DNA of 64,000 nucleotides from Gnetum montanum (GCA_015680685.1 MNCI01027290.1:153441-217440); one strand, 5' to 3'; numbered from the stretch's first letter, positions 21,721 to 33,089 are shown. Notes: a model not told the origin generated them from the letters alone. Numbers and translations: made by a program.

Positions 21721-22130
21721 TGCACATGCTTCATCTTCTCTAGCCGTTAACCTAGCTAATTCCATTCCTTTAATAGTTTTGCATATTTCCAATGAAAATC
21801 TAAAATTTTGAAGCTTTATGAACCACTTCCCTCTTTTTAATCTAATTTCATTTTGGACTAAGAATTGTTTGACTACAGGCTTTATTATCATAATATGAAC
21901 TAACGAGCTTTCTAAGTAATATTTGAAATGCTGAAGTGCCTTAATAACTGCAAATGCTTGTTTTTATAAGATTGAATAAGTTAGCTCTAAACCTTTCAAC
22001 TGATACCCAAAAAATCCAACCAGTTCATCTTGACCTTTATCTTTTTGAGTTAAAATAGTAGCAACTGAATTATTTGAAGTAAAAACATATAATCAAAATT
22101 CATCTTTTAATTTTGGATTTTCTAAGTATG
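21721..22130 (-). pseudogene. RNase H of the minus-strand Ty3/gypsy fragment
   Basis: The frame shows LVGFFGYQLKGLELTYSIL, AFAVIKALQHFKYYLESS and RGKWFIKLQNFRFSLEIC. These match the end of the RT-linked RNase H domain and the tether that leads to integrase in Ty3/gypsy elements. RNase H removes the RNA strand during reverse transcription. The catalytic residues at the start are not clearly kept (the DAS-like position reads FTSNNS). The 126-codon frame at 21891-21511 spans the tether and the start of integrase. It is broken by stops upstream. Confidence 0.7.
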
Positions 22131-23010
22131 GATCTTCTTGAATAGCTTGCTTAATTTCTACTAATGCTCACTCTGATTCTGATGTTTTCTTTGCTAAGAC
22201 ATCTGTCTTTAGCATATGCATCAAATGTTTAGTGATTTCAGTGAATCCAGGGATAAATTTCATAATGAAATTTATCTTTCCAAAGAAAGATATAAGAGAC
22301 ATTTTACTTGTAGGATGCTCAATATTCAGTATAGCTTGAATTCAAGAAGTATCTATAGAAATTCCTTCTTGAAAAATTACATGACCTAGTAAACTTCTAG
22401 ACTTAACCCCAAAGATACATTTTTTTGGATTTAATGAAATACCATACTCATGAGATTTGTTAAAAACTTATTGAAGAAGACAAATATGTTCTTCCTTATT
22501 TATTGAAAAGATAGTAATATCATTCAAATAAACTACAACAAACTCACCTATTAAACCTTTAATGTCTATATCCATTGCTCTTTGAAAATTAGCTCCAGCG
22601 TTTGACAATCCAAATGGCATTCTTTGGTAAGTGAAAGTTCCCAACTTGGTGATAAATGTTGTTTTATATTTGTTACCTTTATCTACCATGATTTGATTAT
22701 AGCTTGAAAATCCATCTAAGATAGAATATACTTAATAACTTGATACTTTAATCAACATCTCATCAATTTTAGGAAGTGGATATTTATCTTTTTTTGAGGC
22801 TTCATTCAAATTTCTAAAAGCTGCATAAAGTCTAATATCACCATTCTTCTTTCTTACTAGTACTAGATTAGCAAGCCATGTTGAATATTAGACTAGATAT
22901 ATGATTTTAGCTTGTAATAACTTCTTCATTTCAGCTTCCATAGCTAGTTCAAATCATCTTCTTTTGTAATAATAATTTAGGAAATACCCTATATCTGAAC
23001 AAGGGATAAG
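22131..23010 (-). pseudogene. reverse transcriptase of a Ty3/gypsy fragment
   Basis: Motifs in order on the minus strand: AMEAEMKKLL, WLANLVLVRKKNGDIRL, FRNLNEASKKDKYPLPKID, ILDGFSSYNQI, TFITKLGTFTYQRMPFGLSN, then the palm motif VVVYLNDITIFS, and LNPKKCIFGVKS. The active site is YLND instead of Y-V/I-D-D, so the first catalytic Asp has become Asn. A TAG also falls within the tract. The fragment begins abruptly at about 23010, against the last exon of the decayed multi-exon gene, with no protease or gag of its own and no LTR at the joint. It is probably a truncated or rearranged copy. Confidence 0.85.
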
Positions 23011-23019
23011 ACCCTTTTG

Positions 23020-25930
23020 CATTAGGGTTTGTAAAGCTACTATAAGCAAGACTGGAGTGGCCCTTGGTAGCATCAAGCCATTTCTCAACCTTTACATGGT
23101 GGCCTACCTCCTTCATCGGTTTAGTGGCAACTATCATCCTGTCAACGAGAACACCAAATAAGTCATGGAAGGTAGATGTACTAATGGCAATAGCAATATA
23201 TTTGCTCCATATTATGGTGCAGAACACTTCGGATCTTTCATCAAAAGAGTTAATGATGTTTAGCATCTTTGCAAAAAAGATGACAGGATTGAGCACCATG
23301 AAGATCTTAAGTAAACCTACATGAGAAATGTTTAGTTGAATGTCTTCAAATGCATTCTCTCTTAAACATTTCTGTGTTGGTCCCACCTCATTAAACTTTA
23401 GCATGAGGTTCTTCGCAGAACATTTGATGAGGGGTATGATAACATCTGCAGAAGTGGAAGGTTTTGTAAGCAAAAGACAAGTGTTTGGTGTCAATAAAAC
23501 TATGTTTTAGCCATAAAAATGTAATTAATCAATTAAAGCCTAAGTAACCATAAAATATTTATCATAATGACATACCTGATTTCTCACTCTTCTTCTTCTT
23601 GCTTGGAGAAGCTTGTGTAGAGGCCCTAGCAGTAATACCCATATCTCTAATATCCTTAGGGGATATCCACCAATTATGTACTATTTTGGTAGACACATAC
23701 TTCTTGTAAACTAGGTCAAATTTGGTTGGATATTCATCAAGCTCCCCCTTACCTATTCAAAAGCAACATGTCTAATCTTGAGACCTTTGGTGAATTCATT
23801 CAATGAAGTATGGGCCACCATCAAGGTTTGATCATTCTTGATCAAACCTTGATCATTGACCATATACCTACAAGAGACATATAAAACCAACAAGTTAGAA
23901 GAGAGAAGATTAAACTAGATAAAACCAAAACATTAAAACCTATAATAGTTGTCCTTACCCCTATAATTGATACATAGTTCTTGGAGGATTCTAGAATAAA
24001 GAGTGGACTCTTTGTGCCACCATTAGAGTATTATTCATGTTGTATAATGAATACTATGCCATGCTCCAAATATTTGAAAGGTACCATGAATTGATGAAAT
24101 CCACTAGCTCTCCTACACCTTGGGTCTCTAGTCCATCAGTTATGAACTAAGTAATTAGGCATGTAGACTCAGGTAGCAAAGTCTCCATGATAACTGCAGC
24201 CACCTCCTCAAAAAAGTGTGATCACATCATCACACTAAAGTGTTGGCAAAGGTAGGCAAGGAAATCCATTTCCCCTGGGTGGAACAATGCTGACATCATT
24301 TCCAATCTCAAGTCAGGGAGAGGGGTGTGGTTCATAGGTTGACTGAGGAAGTAAAGAATGCCAACCAGCTCAACCACAATGAGCACTGGCTTCAGCAAGA
24401 CCCTACAGGGGGAAAGTATATAAAAAAACAACATTAACATAATTTTTCAACAATTAGAATTTCTTAACAAATTTTACACATTCTAGTTGAGGGTGAAATT
24501 AGCTCCCATAAAAAGGTCTAGGGTGTTGGTTTAAATTTGCTTAAGAAAATTCAGAAAAAATAAAAATAAATAATAAACATATTATTGCAATATTTGCTAA
24601 AATTTATAGCCAAAATCATCATGATAAAAGCATCACAACCAAAATTATGCCTTAGCTCAAAACATGCATTTAGAAAAAGCATCAAAACATAGAAAAAGTG
24701 GCCATAATAAGAATAAGTTGAAAGCTTACTAAAAATAGTAAAAACCTTTTTAAAAAAACACATAAAAAACAAAATTTACAACATAATTTATAATCCCTAG
24801 GAGCCTGGAGGTTGACAATGCCAACATAATTTATAATCCCTAGGAGCCTGGGGGTAAAGTGCTACAACAAAATTTAGACCAATTAACACAAACTTATTAC
24901 AAAATTCATGAAAAATTCATCTTAGCTTCTATTTTAGTAATTCCACATATAATAAACCCTGAAATCATGAACTTTCTAACCATGACTATTACAACCAAAA
25001 ACTTGTAACCATTCTTGTACAAAACATAGCCAAAAATAACAAAACTGTAGCCGTCACCATCAATCCCCATTCATGTAGGGTTAGGAAAAAATTCATTAAA
25101 AATTTATTTAGGTTCCAAATGGAATCATTTCACCACCATTTGAAATTTTAAATTGATCCATACACACGTAAGCTTAATAAAAATTCAAAACCCTAGCTAT
25201 TTTTTCAAAAAAAAATATTCATTAATGTTGATGAAAATTTGAAAAATAGCACAAACCCTTGATTGCACGACCAGACCAAGATAGGCATAACATGACCAAT
25301 ACAACTCCAAATTAAACAAGACCATAGCCATTTCAAATGTTAAATATAAAACTAAAAATCCAAAACATTAAAGTTTTCAAAAATTAAGCCATTTTTCTAA
25401 TAAAAAAAATACACAACATAGCTTGCTTTTTTGAACCAAAAAGCATAAAAAAACACAAAGTTGACATTATATAACCATAGATTATAGCCAAAATAGCCAA
25501 ACCAACATCAACCCATTACAAAATGCATCAAAATAAGGGGGTAGGATGTCATTATAATTTAATTTTAATGAATGCTTAGCCCTAGATCTAAGAAAAAGAG
25601 CTCGACCATGATATTTTTAGAAAAAACACTTGAAAAAGCAAGCCTAATTTCAAAAATCTTATTTACCTAGGCAAAAATAGCAAAATAGCCCTAGATCCAC
25701 ATGAAAATGGCCAAAACATGATGGTGGATTTTGTTATAATTCCACTTTATTGACTCCTTTTGACTAGATCATGAAAAAATGACTTGTTTCTACCAAGAAA
25801 AGTAATAAAATGGCTAGAATACCATGAAAAGGTAAAGAATGGCCTACCTTGGAATTGATGAGGAGGTCCCTTGGATGTAAATAGCCTTATTTGATGCTTT
25901 AATGTAAGGATTTTTGCTATTTTTCTTCAT
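23020..25930 (-). pseudogene. decayed four-exon gene, function unknown
   Basis: Exon A (25930-25848) starts at an ATG and reads MKKNSKNPYIKASNKA. Exon B is 24402-23959 (with GEMDFLAYLCQHFSVMM and GVGELVDFINSW). Exon C is 23867-23576 (with VHNWWISPKDIRDMGITAR and a lysine-rich SPSKKKKSEKS end). Exon D is 23499 to about 23020 (with FHDLFGVLVDRMIVAT). The introns are 1445, 91 and 76 bp, all GT-AG, with U-rich sequence on the coding strand. Codon phase carries over each joint (2, 2 and 1 bases left) once a one-base deletion in exon C is allowed. Exon B has five stops, mostly TAG. The Lys-rich end may be a nuclear signal. No known domain is recognised. It could be a host gene or a gene carried by a retroelement. 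Confidence 0.6.
24403..25847 (-). other. intron 1 of the decayed gene
   Basis: Donor AAG/GTAGGCC at 25847 and acceptor CCCCCTGTAG at 24403. The coding strand is very U-rich throughout, as expected of a plant intron. A 43-bp direct duplication built on CATAATTTATAATCCCTAGG lies at 24780-24852. Confidence 0.55.
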
Positions 25931-26813
25931 ATTGATGATCAATGTTGGGAGGAGACTTGAAATCTGAAGAGGGTAGAGCCTCAATGCTGGCCAGAAGAGA
26001 GAAGAGAAGCTTTAATGTTGAAGGTTGCAAAGATCTACTACAAAATGAATTCAAAGGCTCTTCTCCACTACATTGATTAATATAATGGTAGCTTATGATG
26101 AGTTTTCATAAGTTTTTGAATTAAAAACACATAAACCCAACATTTCCACCCTAAACCCCTACTTGCTAATTTTGTGTATGGCAACTCCACATACACTAAA
26201 GTCTAAAGGGGGGAAGTATCTGCCATGCTAGGAGTGAGGAGGGGGGAGAAGGAGAAAAAAATACCTTTTTTTATGTTAAATTTTTACTTTTTAAATTTGT
26301 AAAACCATGGGCCTTACCCAGTGCATTGGGTTGGTAGCTATGTCAACGTTGGGGCTTGATTCCTTCAACACATAGAACCACACCCAAGCCTCAACCCACA
26401 TGCATTCACATTGGGGGTACCATATTCAACATTGAAGTATGTCTTCCACCCTTAAAAAACATAAAAAGCTAACTTTCTTTCCATTTTTAGTAGTTTCTAC
26501 TTACACCATTCAATCCCAGTCTACGAAAGATGGTCAAACTCTTATAAAATAGTCACCTTGGGTGTAGCCCCTTGCTCATCCCTCCATGGGGGGGCATGGG
26601 GGAGGGGGTGGGGGTCAAGGTGGTTTATTTTAGCATGGAATAAAAAGAGGTAACCCCCATTCATATGTCCCACTGCCCACTACACCTAGATCTGACCCCT
26701 AGAAGGAGCCTACATGACCAAAAGCCTATCTGATCACTTCCAACAATAGCTAAACATTGGAAAACCTAGTTGAAAGTGGTCAAAGCCTTTTGATTCAATA
26801 GTTTCCCACTAGG
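25931..26813. other. possible 5' leader of the decayed gene, then unassigned DNA
   Basis: Immediately before exon A the minus strand has a CT-rich leader-like stretch (25930-26030). Beyond it no gene is seen. A G-rich tract with GGGGG runs lies at 26585-26620, just before the gap. Confidence 0.35.
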
Positions 26814-27372
26814 NNNNNNNNNNNNNNNNNNNNNNNNNNNNNNNNNNNNNNNNNNNNNNNNNNNNNNNNNNNNNNNNNNNNNNNNNNNNNNNNNNNNNNN
26901 NNNNNNNNNNNNNNNNNNNNNNNNNNNNNNNNNNNNNNNNNNNNNNNNNNNNNNNNNNNNNNNNNNNNNNNNNNNNNNNNNNNNNNNNNNNNNNNNNNNN
27001 NNNNNNNNNNNNNNNNNNNNNNNNNNNNNNNNNNNNNNNNNNNNNNNNNNNNNNNNNNNNNNNNNNNNNNNNNNNNNNNNNNNNNNNNNNNNNNNNNNNN
27101 NNNNNNNNNNNNNNNNNNNNNNNNNNNNNNNNNNNNNNNNNNNNNNNNNNNNNNNNNNNNNNNNNNNNNNNNNNNNNNNNNNNNNNNNNNNNNNNNNNNN
27201 NNNNNNNNNNNNNNNNNNNNNNNNNNNNNNNNNNNNNNNNNNNNNNNNNNNNNNNNNNNNNNNNNNNNNNNNNNNNNNNNNNNNNNNNNNNNNNNNNNNN
27301 NNNNNNNNNNNNNNNNNNNNNNNNNNNNNNNNNNNNNNNNNNNNNNNNNNNNNNNNNNNNNNNNNNNNNNNN
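26814..27372. other. assembly gap (559 N)
   Basis: Run of N. It lies at the left edge of a 192-bp tandem array, a common reason for an assembly break. Confidence 0.99.
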
Positions 27373-28190
27373 GGGGCTTAGCATGGAAGTAAGGGTATAG
27401 CTCCATAAAATGATTAAAAAATATTAAAATTAACAACTTCTAACCTTGGGCAATGCCCAACAACTCCAGCAACCATAAGAATGCACATGCATTTCCATAA
27501 CTAGCCTAAATTCATCAAAAATAAATCCCTTGGGTTCCTCCATGCTGACACACCCCTTGGAGGGGGGCTCAGCATGGAAGCAAGGGGGTAACCTTAAAAA
27601 ACTATTAAACAACCTTAAAATTGGTAACTTTTGGTGTTGGACAATGTCTAGTAGCTCCGACAACTTTGGGAATGCACATGCATGCCCAAAATTGATTAAC
27701 ATTTATCAACAATTAGCTCCTTGGGATCCTCCACATTGACATAGCCCCCTTGGAAAGGGGTCTTACCATGAAAACAAGGGGGTAACCCAAAAAATTAATA
27801 AAATGGCCTTAAAATTAACAACATTTGACCTTGGGGATGTCTAGCAACCCCAACAACCTTGGAAATGCACATGCATGCTCAAAATTGATTAAAATTTGTC
27901 AAAAATTAGCCTGTTGGAATCGTCCATGCTAACACACCCCCATGGAGGGGGGATCAATGTGGAAACAAGGGGATAACCTTGAAAATGCATCAAATAACCT
28001 TAAAATTGGTAGCTTTTAACCTTGGGTAATGCCTAGTAGCTTTGACAATCCTAGGAATGCATCTACATGCTCAAAACTAAAAAAAATGCATCAAACCTTA
28101 CCCCTTGGAACCCTCCAGACTAACATACTCCCCTATAAGGGGAGATCAACATGGAAACAAGGGGGGCTTCACATAGAAGCTCCAAAACTC
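27373..28190. repeat. tandem array, about 192-bp unit, four copies plus part
   Basis: The word AATGCACATGCAT marks each copy, at 27480, 27671, 27864 and (diverged) 28056, giving a period of 191-193 bp. Other shared words are CCTTAAAATTGGTA and ACAAGGGGG. Each unit contains a G/C-rich hairpin. The clearest is at 27540-27577 with 9-bp perfect arms CCATGCTGA/TCAGCATGG around a CCCC/GGGG inner stem. The sequence next to the gap is the tail of another unit, so the array continues into the gap. It may be the untranslated part of the Tat-like element that follows. Confidence 0.8.
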
Positions 28191-28820
28191 TTGTTTTTTA
28201 GGCCCAAATAGCCCAAAAACAACTCTTACTAATGTCTAAATCCATCTAACTACTCTACAGCCCTGAACCATGGTCCACTAAGGCCTAAAACTAGCAAAAA
28301 TCAATCTCTTTTAACTTATAAATAGCCATGAATGACCCTAGATAGCATGCTTTACTGTATGATTCAACTTTCTTTTTTGACCTTATGTTTCATTATTGAC
28401 CCTTATAGCCTTTTTATAGCCTTTACATAGCCTTATACTTCCCTTATCAATTTTATTTATCCATGTTTAGCCTTTGATTAGAATAAAATAGTGGGGTTTA
28501 GCCTTCCTTGACCATTGTTTGGCACCATGTGACCATGGCCCGCTATGCCCTTAAACTAGCATCATGGCCTGTCAAGGCCCAAAACTAACAAAACCATGAT
28601 TCTTGTTGGCCATTTGTAGCCTTATTTCTTGTATTTCCCCCATTTTTTGACCTTTATTTAGCCCTTAGTGCACTTTTTTTTCTTGTTTTATTGTCTTGGG
28701 TGACCTTGTTTGCACTAGAATAGCATGTATTTGCATGATTTTTATAGCTTTTTTAGCATTATTTATTCATTTTTACCCAGGTGCCACTTAATACACTTTT
28801 GGTTGACATGCAAGATTAAA
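28191..28820. other. region upstream of the Tat-like pol, no gene
   Basis: Contains words such as ATGGTCCACTAAGGCCTAAA and ATGGCCTGTCAAGGCC (about 28270-28590). These resemble the 30-bp repeats found after the pol at 32209-32390. Otherwise T-rich, without a coding frame. Confidence 0.5.
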
Positions 28821-29960
28821 GTATGAGTACTTGGGAGTTGATCAATTTACCTTTGAGTCTAAGTTGACCTCATGGTGATGTAAAATTGTATATTGACCCT
28901 AATTGCCTAGATCTTGAGTTTGAGACTCTTGTTGACTACATAGCCTAAATAGAGAAACCTCTAGAGTGGCCTAAAAGCCTAGTAAAAACCCCTAACTTAG
29001 AGGTTGGTGACATAATTGAAGACTCGCTAGCTAAGGTTCTTGTCATAACACACAGTGGTGAGGAGAAAACCATTAAACTAAGTTCCTCACTGGAACCTCA
29101 ATAGGCTCAAGACATCACCAAAGTCCCACAAGGCAACATTAAGGTCTTTTCCTGGTCATATGAAGATCTGTCAAGACTATACCCATGCTTAGTACAACAT
29201 AACATCATATTGGACCTTAACATTATACCAATTAAGCAAAAATTACATAAGATAAGACTTGATTTGGGCTTGGAAGTTCATGATGAGATCTTGAAGCTCT
29301 ACTGAGCTGGTTTCATTAGGATTGTCAACTACATAGAATGGGTTTCCAACATAGTGGTAGTCCCTAAGAAAAATGGAAGTATCTATATTTGCATCAATTT
29401 CTGAGACTTGAATAAAGCAACTATTAAGGATGACTTTTCATTTCTTGGTATTGATCAGCTCATCGATACCATAACTAGACATGCCTTATTGTCCTTTATG
29501 GATGGGTTCTTGAGATACAACCAAATTAGGATCAACCCAAAGCACCAACTTAGCACAACCTTCATGACCCCTTTGGGGACCTTTATCTATACAATGATGT
29601 CCTTTGGCCTTAGGGTTTTCTCCTCACCACTGTGCTTAGATCTTGTGCTTAGTTGTAATTCCAAAGAGGTAATGATCTAGATCTTGTGCTTAAACTATGC
29701 CTCAACTATGAGCTTGGGCTCAATCCTAAGAAGTGTGTCTTCAGTGTTAAGACTAGAAAGATGCTTGGATTTTTGGTATCTAAAGTAGGGATACATGTCA
29801 ATATTGATAAGGTTAAGATCACATTCGAATTAGCATCACTTGCCAACTTTAAGGAGCTGAGGGGATTGCAAGGTAGATTATAATTTATTCGTAGGTTTAT
29901 TGTCAAGCTTATGGATAAGTTACAATCCATGAAACACTTGCTTAAGAAAGGGATTCACTA
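28821..29960 (+). pseudogene. reverse transcriptase of a Tat-like Ty3/gypsy element
   Basis: The plus frames read KVFSWSYEDLSRLYPCLVQH, WVSNIVVVPKKNGS, DLNKATIKDDFS, LLSFMDGFLRYNQIRI and FMTPLGTFIYTMMSFGL, then after a break LGLNPKKCVFSVKTRKMLGF and ELRGLQGRL. These are the Tat-group RT signatures. The stretch with the catalytic Y-V-D-D is missing: a deletion lies at about 29620-29690, where TAGATCTTGTGCTTA occurs twice. The enzyme is therefore dead beyond simple stops. It is followed in order by RNase H, a second RNase H and integrase. No gag or protease is visible before it. Confidence 0.85.
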
Positions 29961-30460
29961 TAAGTGTATGGCTTAATGCCAAGAGTCCTTTGAAAACCTT
30001 AAGCAAGAGTTGACACAACTACCAACAATCTATCCTCTGCAAGAAGGCAGACTTTTTTACATCTACTTGGTCATCTCTGACACATTCATTGACTCTCTAA
30101 TCTATCAAAAATGCTAATATACTATCTTAGCCATGCATTAGTTGCCCATGAAACCCGATACACCAAAGTGGAGAAGTATTCTCTAGCACTAGTCTTTTGA
30201 TTGAAGAAGTAGAGACACTACCTCTTTAGAAGCCAAGTCAATGTCATTTGCAAATATAATGTGCTTAGAGCCATAACAATCAATATCTATCAAAGTAGCT
30301 ATATAGCCTAATGAAAAGCCATAACCATAGAGTTTGACCTTTGTTACATCTCTTACTCTTCAACTAAATGTCGAGCTATAGTTATATAACTTACTGTTTC
30401 ACTTGTTGATGACCAAGTAGCCATAGATCCTGAGTTTCCCGATGAGCATATTAATACTGT
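29961..30460 (+). pseudogene. RT-linked RNase H of the Tat-like element
   Basis: Degraded plus-strand frames read SFENLKQELTQLPTIYPL, a broken RNase H core (FYIYLVISDTFIDSLIYQK where family members carry the first Asp), ARYTKVEKY-like residues and LRHYLF-like ends. The order and spacing fit the RNase H domain that follows Ty3/gypsy RT. Stops and frame changes are frequent. It would degrade the RNA template strand during cDNA synthesis. Confidence 0.55.
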
Positions 30461-30469
30461 TAGCTAAGT

Positions 30470-30800
30470 ACTTGAGTGTTATGAGGCACTCATGAACTTT
30501 CACAAAGCTTCAACTATCCATGGAGCTAGTGTTTTTGCCATCATAACATTCCCATTTGATCAAATCCAACCTTTCACCTATTGTTTTAAGTTCCTGTGTA
30601 CTAACAACATAGTAGAGTACAAAGGTTTGATTAGGGGAATGATGGGAGCTCATGATCTAGGAACTAGATGCTTAACAATTAAAGGTGATTCCCAACTTGT
30701 GGTTATCCAAGTAATAGAAGTCTATGCGTGTAAAGCCAAATACTTGCAACCATACTATGACCTAAGGAAACAATTGTCACAATAGTTTGTAGACATTGAT
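30470..30800 (+). pseudogene. second (archaeal-type) RNase H of the Tat-like element
   Basis: A 97-codon open segment at 30492-30785 holds MNFHKASTIHGASVFAI, CTNNIVEYKGLIRGMMGAHD and LTIKGDSQLVVIQV. The Asn-Asn-Ile-Val-Glu-Tyr and Gly-Asp-Ser motifs match the extra RNase H carried by the Tat lineage between RNase H and integrase. In that family the Glu and Asp are catalytic, and both are still present. The first catalytic Asp position reads NFHKAS, so it appears lost. A TAG ends the segment. Confidence 0.75.
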
Positions 30801-31099
30801 ATCTAGCATGTACCTCAAAATGAGAATGTGATAGTCAATGCAATTGCAACATTAGCTCTCATTATGACACTATATGTGTTTAGTAAGTTTCCCACCTTAA
30901 CCGTGGACTGTGCTATTCCCATCACACAAAACACTAAGGATACCTTTGTATGCATCATCCATACTACTCCTACCAGAGAGTTGTTTGATGATATCAAAAT
31001 TTATCTTAATCATGGTGAGCCTTCGCAAGCTTGACTACAACACAAAAGGAAATTTTACAAAAACGATTAAAGCAATATGTCACCATAGGTGATAACATA

Positions 31100-32176
31100 T
31101 AATGTCAACAATCTATAATGGTATATTACTAAATTACTTAAGTAAAATTGAAGCCAGAATAGTCCTACAAGAGGTTCACAAGGGTGTTGTGCTTAGGTTA
31201 CTACTAGCCCCATATGAAAAGTGGCTATATGCAAAATCTTAAGCATTATGACATGTGCCAACGACATAGTAATCTCATACATGTATCACCAACAGAGTTG
31301 CATATTACTCAGATCACTTGGCCATTTCAATGATGGGGGTTAGATATCATTGGGCCTATAACACCCAAGTCTTCTGCAGATCATAGATTCATCATCACTA
31401 CAACTAAATACCTTACTAAGTGGGTCAAGGCTATTTTCTTAAGGAAGACTACATTCGAACAAGTTTGCAAATTTATCTTAGATAACATTGTAGCCTATTT
31501 TGTCATACCCATGAACATAGTTATAGATAATGGATCATAATTCAACAGGCATGAAATGAAAGATTTCTATCATAACCTAGGCATTAACCATTATTTCTCA
31601 TCACCTTATTATCCTTAGGCCAACGAACAAGTAGAATTCAGCAACAAAGCCATTATCAACTTGCTAAAGAAGATGCTTAATAAAAATAGGTTTAAATGGC
31701 ATGAACGGCTTATCCATGTACTATGGAACTATAGAATGAACAATCACATGAAAACTAGAGCAACTCATTATAACTTAGTTTATGATTTTGAAGTTATATT
31801 TCCTCTTGAATTATAGGTTCCATCACATTTAGTAGCCTTCATTAACTTCATTAATGATGAGCAGAACAAGGAGTGTTGGATAGTGGCCCTAGACTCAGTG
31901 AAGGAGCAATGTATGCAAGCACTTGCTCACATTGAACATTATCAAGAGTGGTAGAAATTACAACACCACCATAACTTGACCAACCATAAGATTAAGGAAG
32001 GTAACCTAGTCCTCAAAGCTATCTGCGAGCATGTAGATAAATTCTCAGCCAATTGGAAAGGACCTTTCCTAGTTACCAAAGCGTATGACAATGGAGAATT
32101 TAGGTTAGCTGATATGAATAGGAATGAGCTAGCTAATCTAGTTAATGACTCCTATTTAAAGCCATATTACATGTAG
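31100..32176 (+). pseudogene. integrase of the Tat-like element
   Basis: Plus-strand frames show a degraded zinc-binding part (QEVHKGVVLRLLLAPY, MCQRHSNLIHV) and the core with GLDIIGPITPKSSADHRFII, IVIDNGS and ANEQVEFSNKAIINLLKKML, which keeps Asp, Asp and Glu. The tether is HERLIHVLWNYRMNNH. The carboxyl end at 31976-32176 is an open stretch with NWKGPFLVTKAYDNGEFRL and ends LVNDSYLKPYYM, the normal carboxyl terminus. There are several TAG stops, for example after NIVIDNGS and in SSPYYP-ANEQ. It was a Tat/Athila-superclade integrase; now dead. Confidence 0.85.
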
Positions 32177-32208
32177 TAGATGATCATAAATAAGTGAGCC
32201 TACTCTAG

Positions 32209-32390
32209 AATGGCCTATTGAGGCTTTAAACTAGCATAATGGCCCATTGAGGCTTTAAATTAGCAATATGGCCTACTGAGGCCTTAAACTAGCAACATGG
32301 CCTGCTAGGGCCTAAAATTGGTAACAACATGACCTTCCAGGGCCTGAAATTGGTACCATGGCCTATCGTAGCCTTAAATTGGCAACATTG
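32209..32390. repeat. 30-bp tandem repeat, six copies
   Basis: Unit close to ATGGCCTATTGAGGCTTTAA followed by ACTAGCA. Successive copies vary between GAGGCTTTAAA, GAGGCCTTAAA and GGGCCTAAAAT. It starts 33 bp after the integrase stop of the Tat-like element. Tat elements commonly carry tandem repeats between integrase and the 3' LTR. Related single copies occur at 28270-28590. Confidence 0.8.
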
Positions 32391-32756
32391 GTGATCAAGA
32401 TAGCTTCATTTCATTCTCCATGAGGTCTATATATGCATTGTAATGATTTAACATGCTTTGTTTGATTCATTTTCTTGTCCTCTTGGAGTTGTGTTTGTAG
32501 GATGAAGCCCAAAGCCATCACAAAGATGCAACTCATTACGGTAGCAAATCATCACGTGACCTCAATGTGCAAGATTTGGTAAGTTTGTCCTATTATGTCA
32601 AGATTTCTTGTACTATTACTCTTCCTCTAACACCACTCCTTGAGCCAAGCACCATAGTTTGATTATAGTCTTCCAAACCTCAAGCAATAATGTTAACTCA
32701 TGTTTACCACTCATGCACTATATGTATATGATATGTCCTCAAAATGCTCCATCCTC

Positions 32757-32890
32757 AAGTCCACTTGGATGTAACACAAATCATTTAGTGGAAAAACTAT
32801 TAAGTCCATTGAGCATAATGCATCTCCTTTGGTGGGATGACTCTCAAGTCCATTGAGTGTAATGCAATTCACTTGATGGAAAAGCTATGT
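32757..32890. repeat. 45-bp tandem repeat, three copies
   Basis: Units begin at about 32756, 32801 and 32846 with CAAGTCCACTTGGATGTAAC, AAGTCCATTGAGCATAATGC and AAGTCCATTGAGTGTAATGC, and end in GGAAAAACTAT or GGAAAAGCTAT. The middle copy is more diverged. No coding sense. Confidence 0.7.
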
Positions 32891-32927
32891 TAAACTAGCC
32901 TTGGAAATGAAACCCAATGAAGGTTTC

Positions 32928-32976
32928 ACAAAAAAAGAAAAAAGAAAAAAAGAAAAGAAAACAAAAGAAAAGGAGA
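32928..32976. repeat. A/G simple repeat
   Basis: Nearly pure purine run on the plus strand, mostly A with single G, ending AAAGGAGAAAG. It is not followed by an LTR-like start, so I do not call it a PPT. Confidence 0.7.
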
Positions 32977-33089
32977 AAGCATGTTGCCAAGGAACCAAAT
33001 GGCCAAAACAAGCCTTGAAGCCTAATGGCTAAAAAACTTTTGGAGTGAAGTGGGTGGTGTCTCAAACACATTTGTTGAGTAACCAACAC

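Larger units (their letters stand above)
28821..32176 (+). mobile_element. Tat-like Ty3/gypsy element, pol remnant
   Basis: Continuous pol in normal order, with a second RNase H that marks the Tat lineage. Tandem arrays lie before (27.4-28.2 kb) and after it (32.2-32.4 kb). I could not identify its LTRs, PBS or PPT, so true element limits are unknown and probably wider. Confidence 0.8.

Noticed and set aside
26795-27436. Minus-strand frames of about 200 codons
   Set aside because: They run through the N gap and have no protein content outside it.
27373-28190. CRISPR-like array
   Set aside because: Units are about 192 bp and diverged, with no short direct repeats and unique spacers; the context is a plant nuclear genome.
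32928-32976. PPT of the Tat-like element
   Set aside because: Purine-rich but followed by no TG-starting LTR, and with no second LTR found to pair with it.
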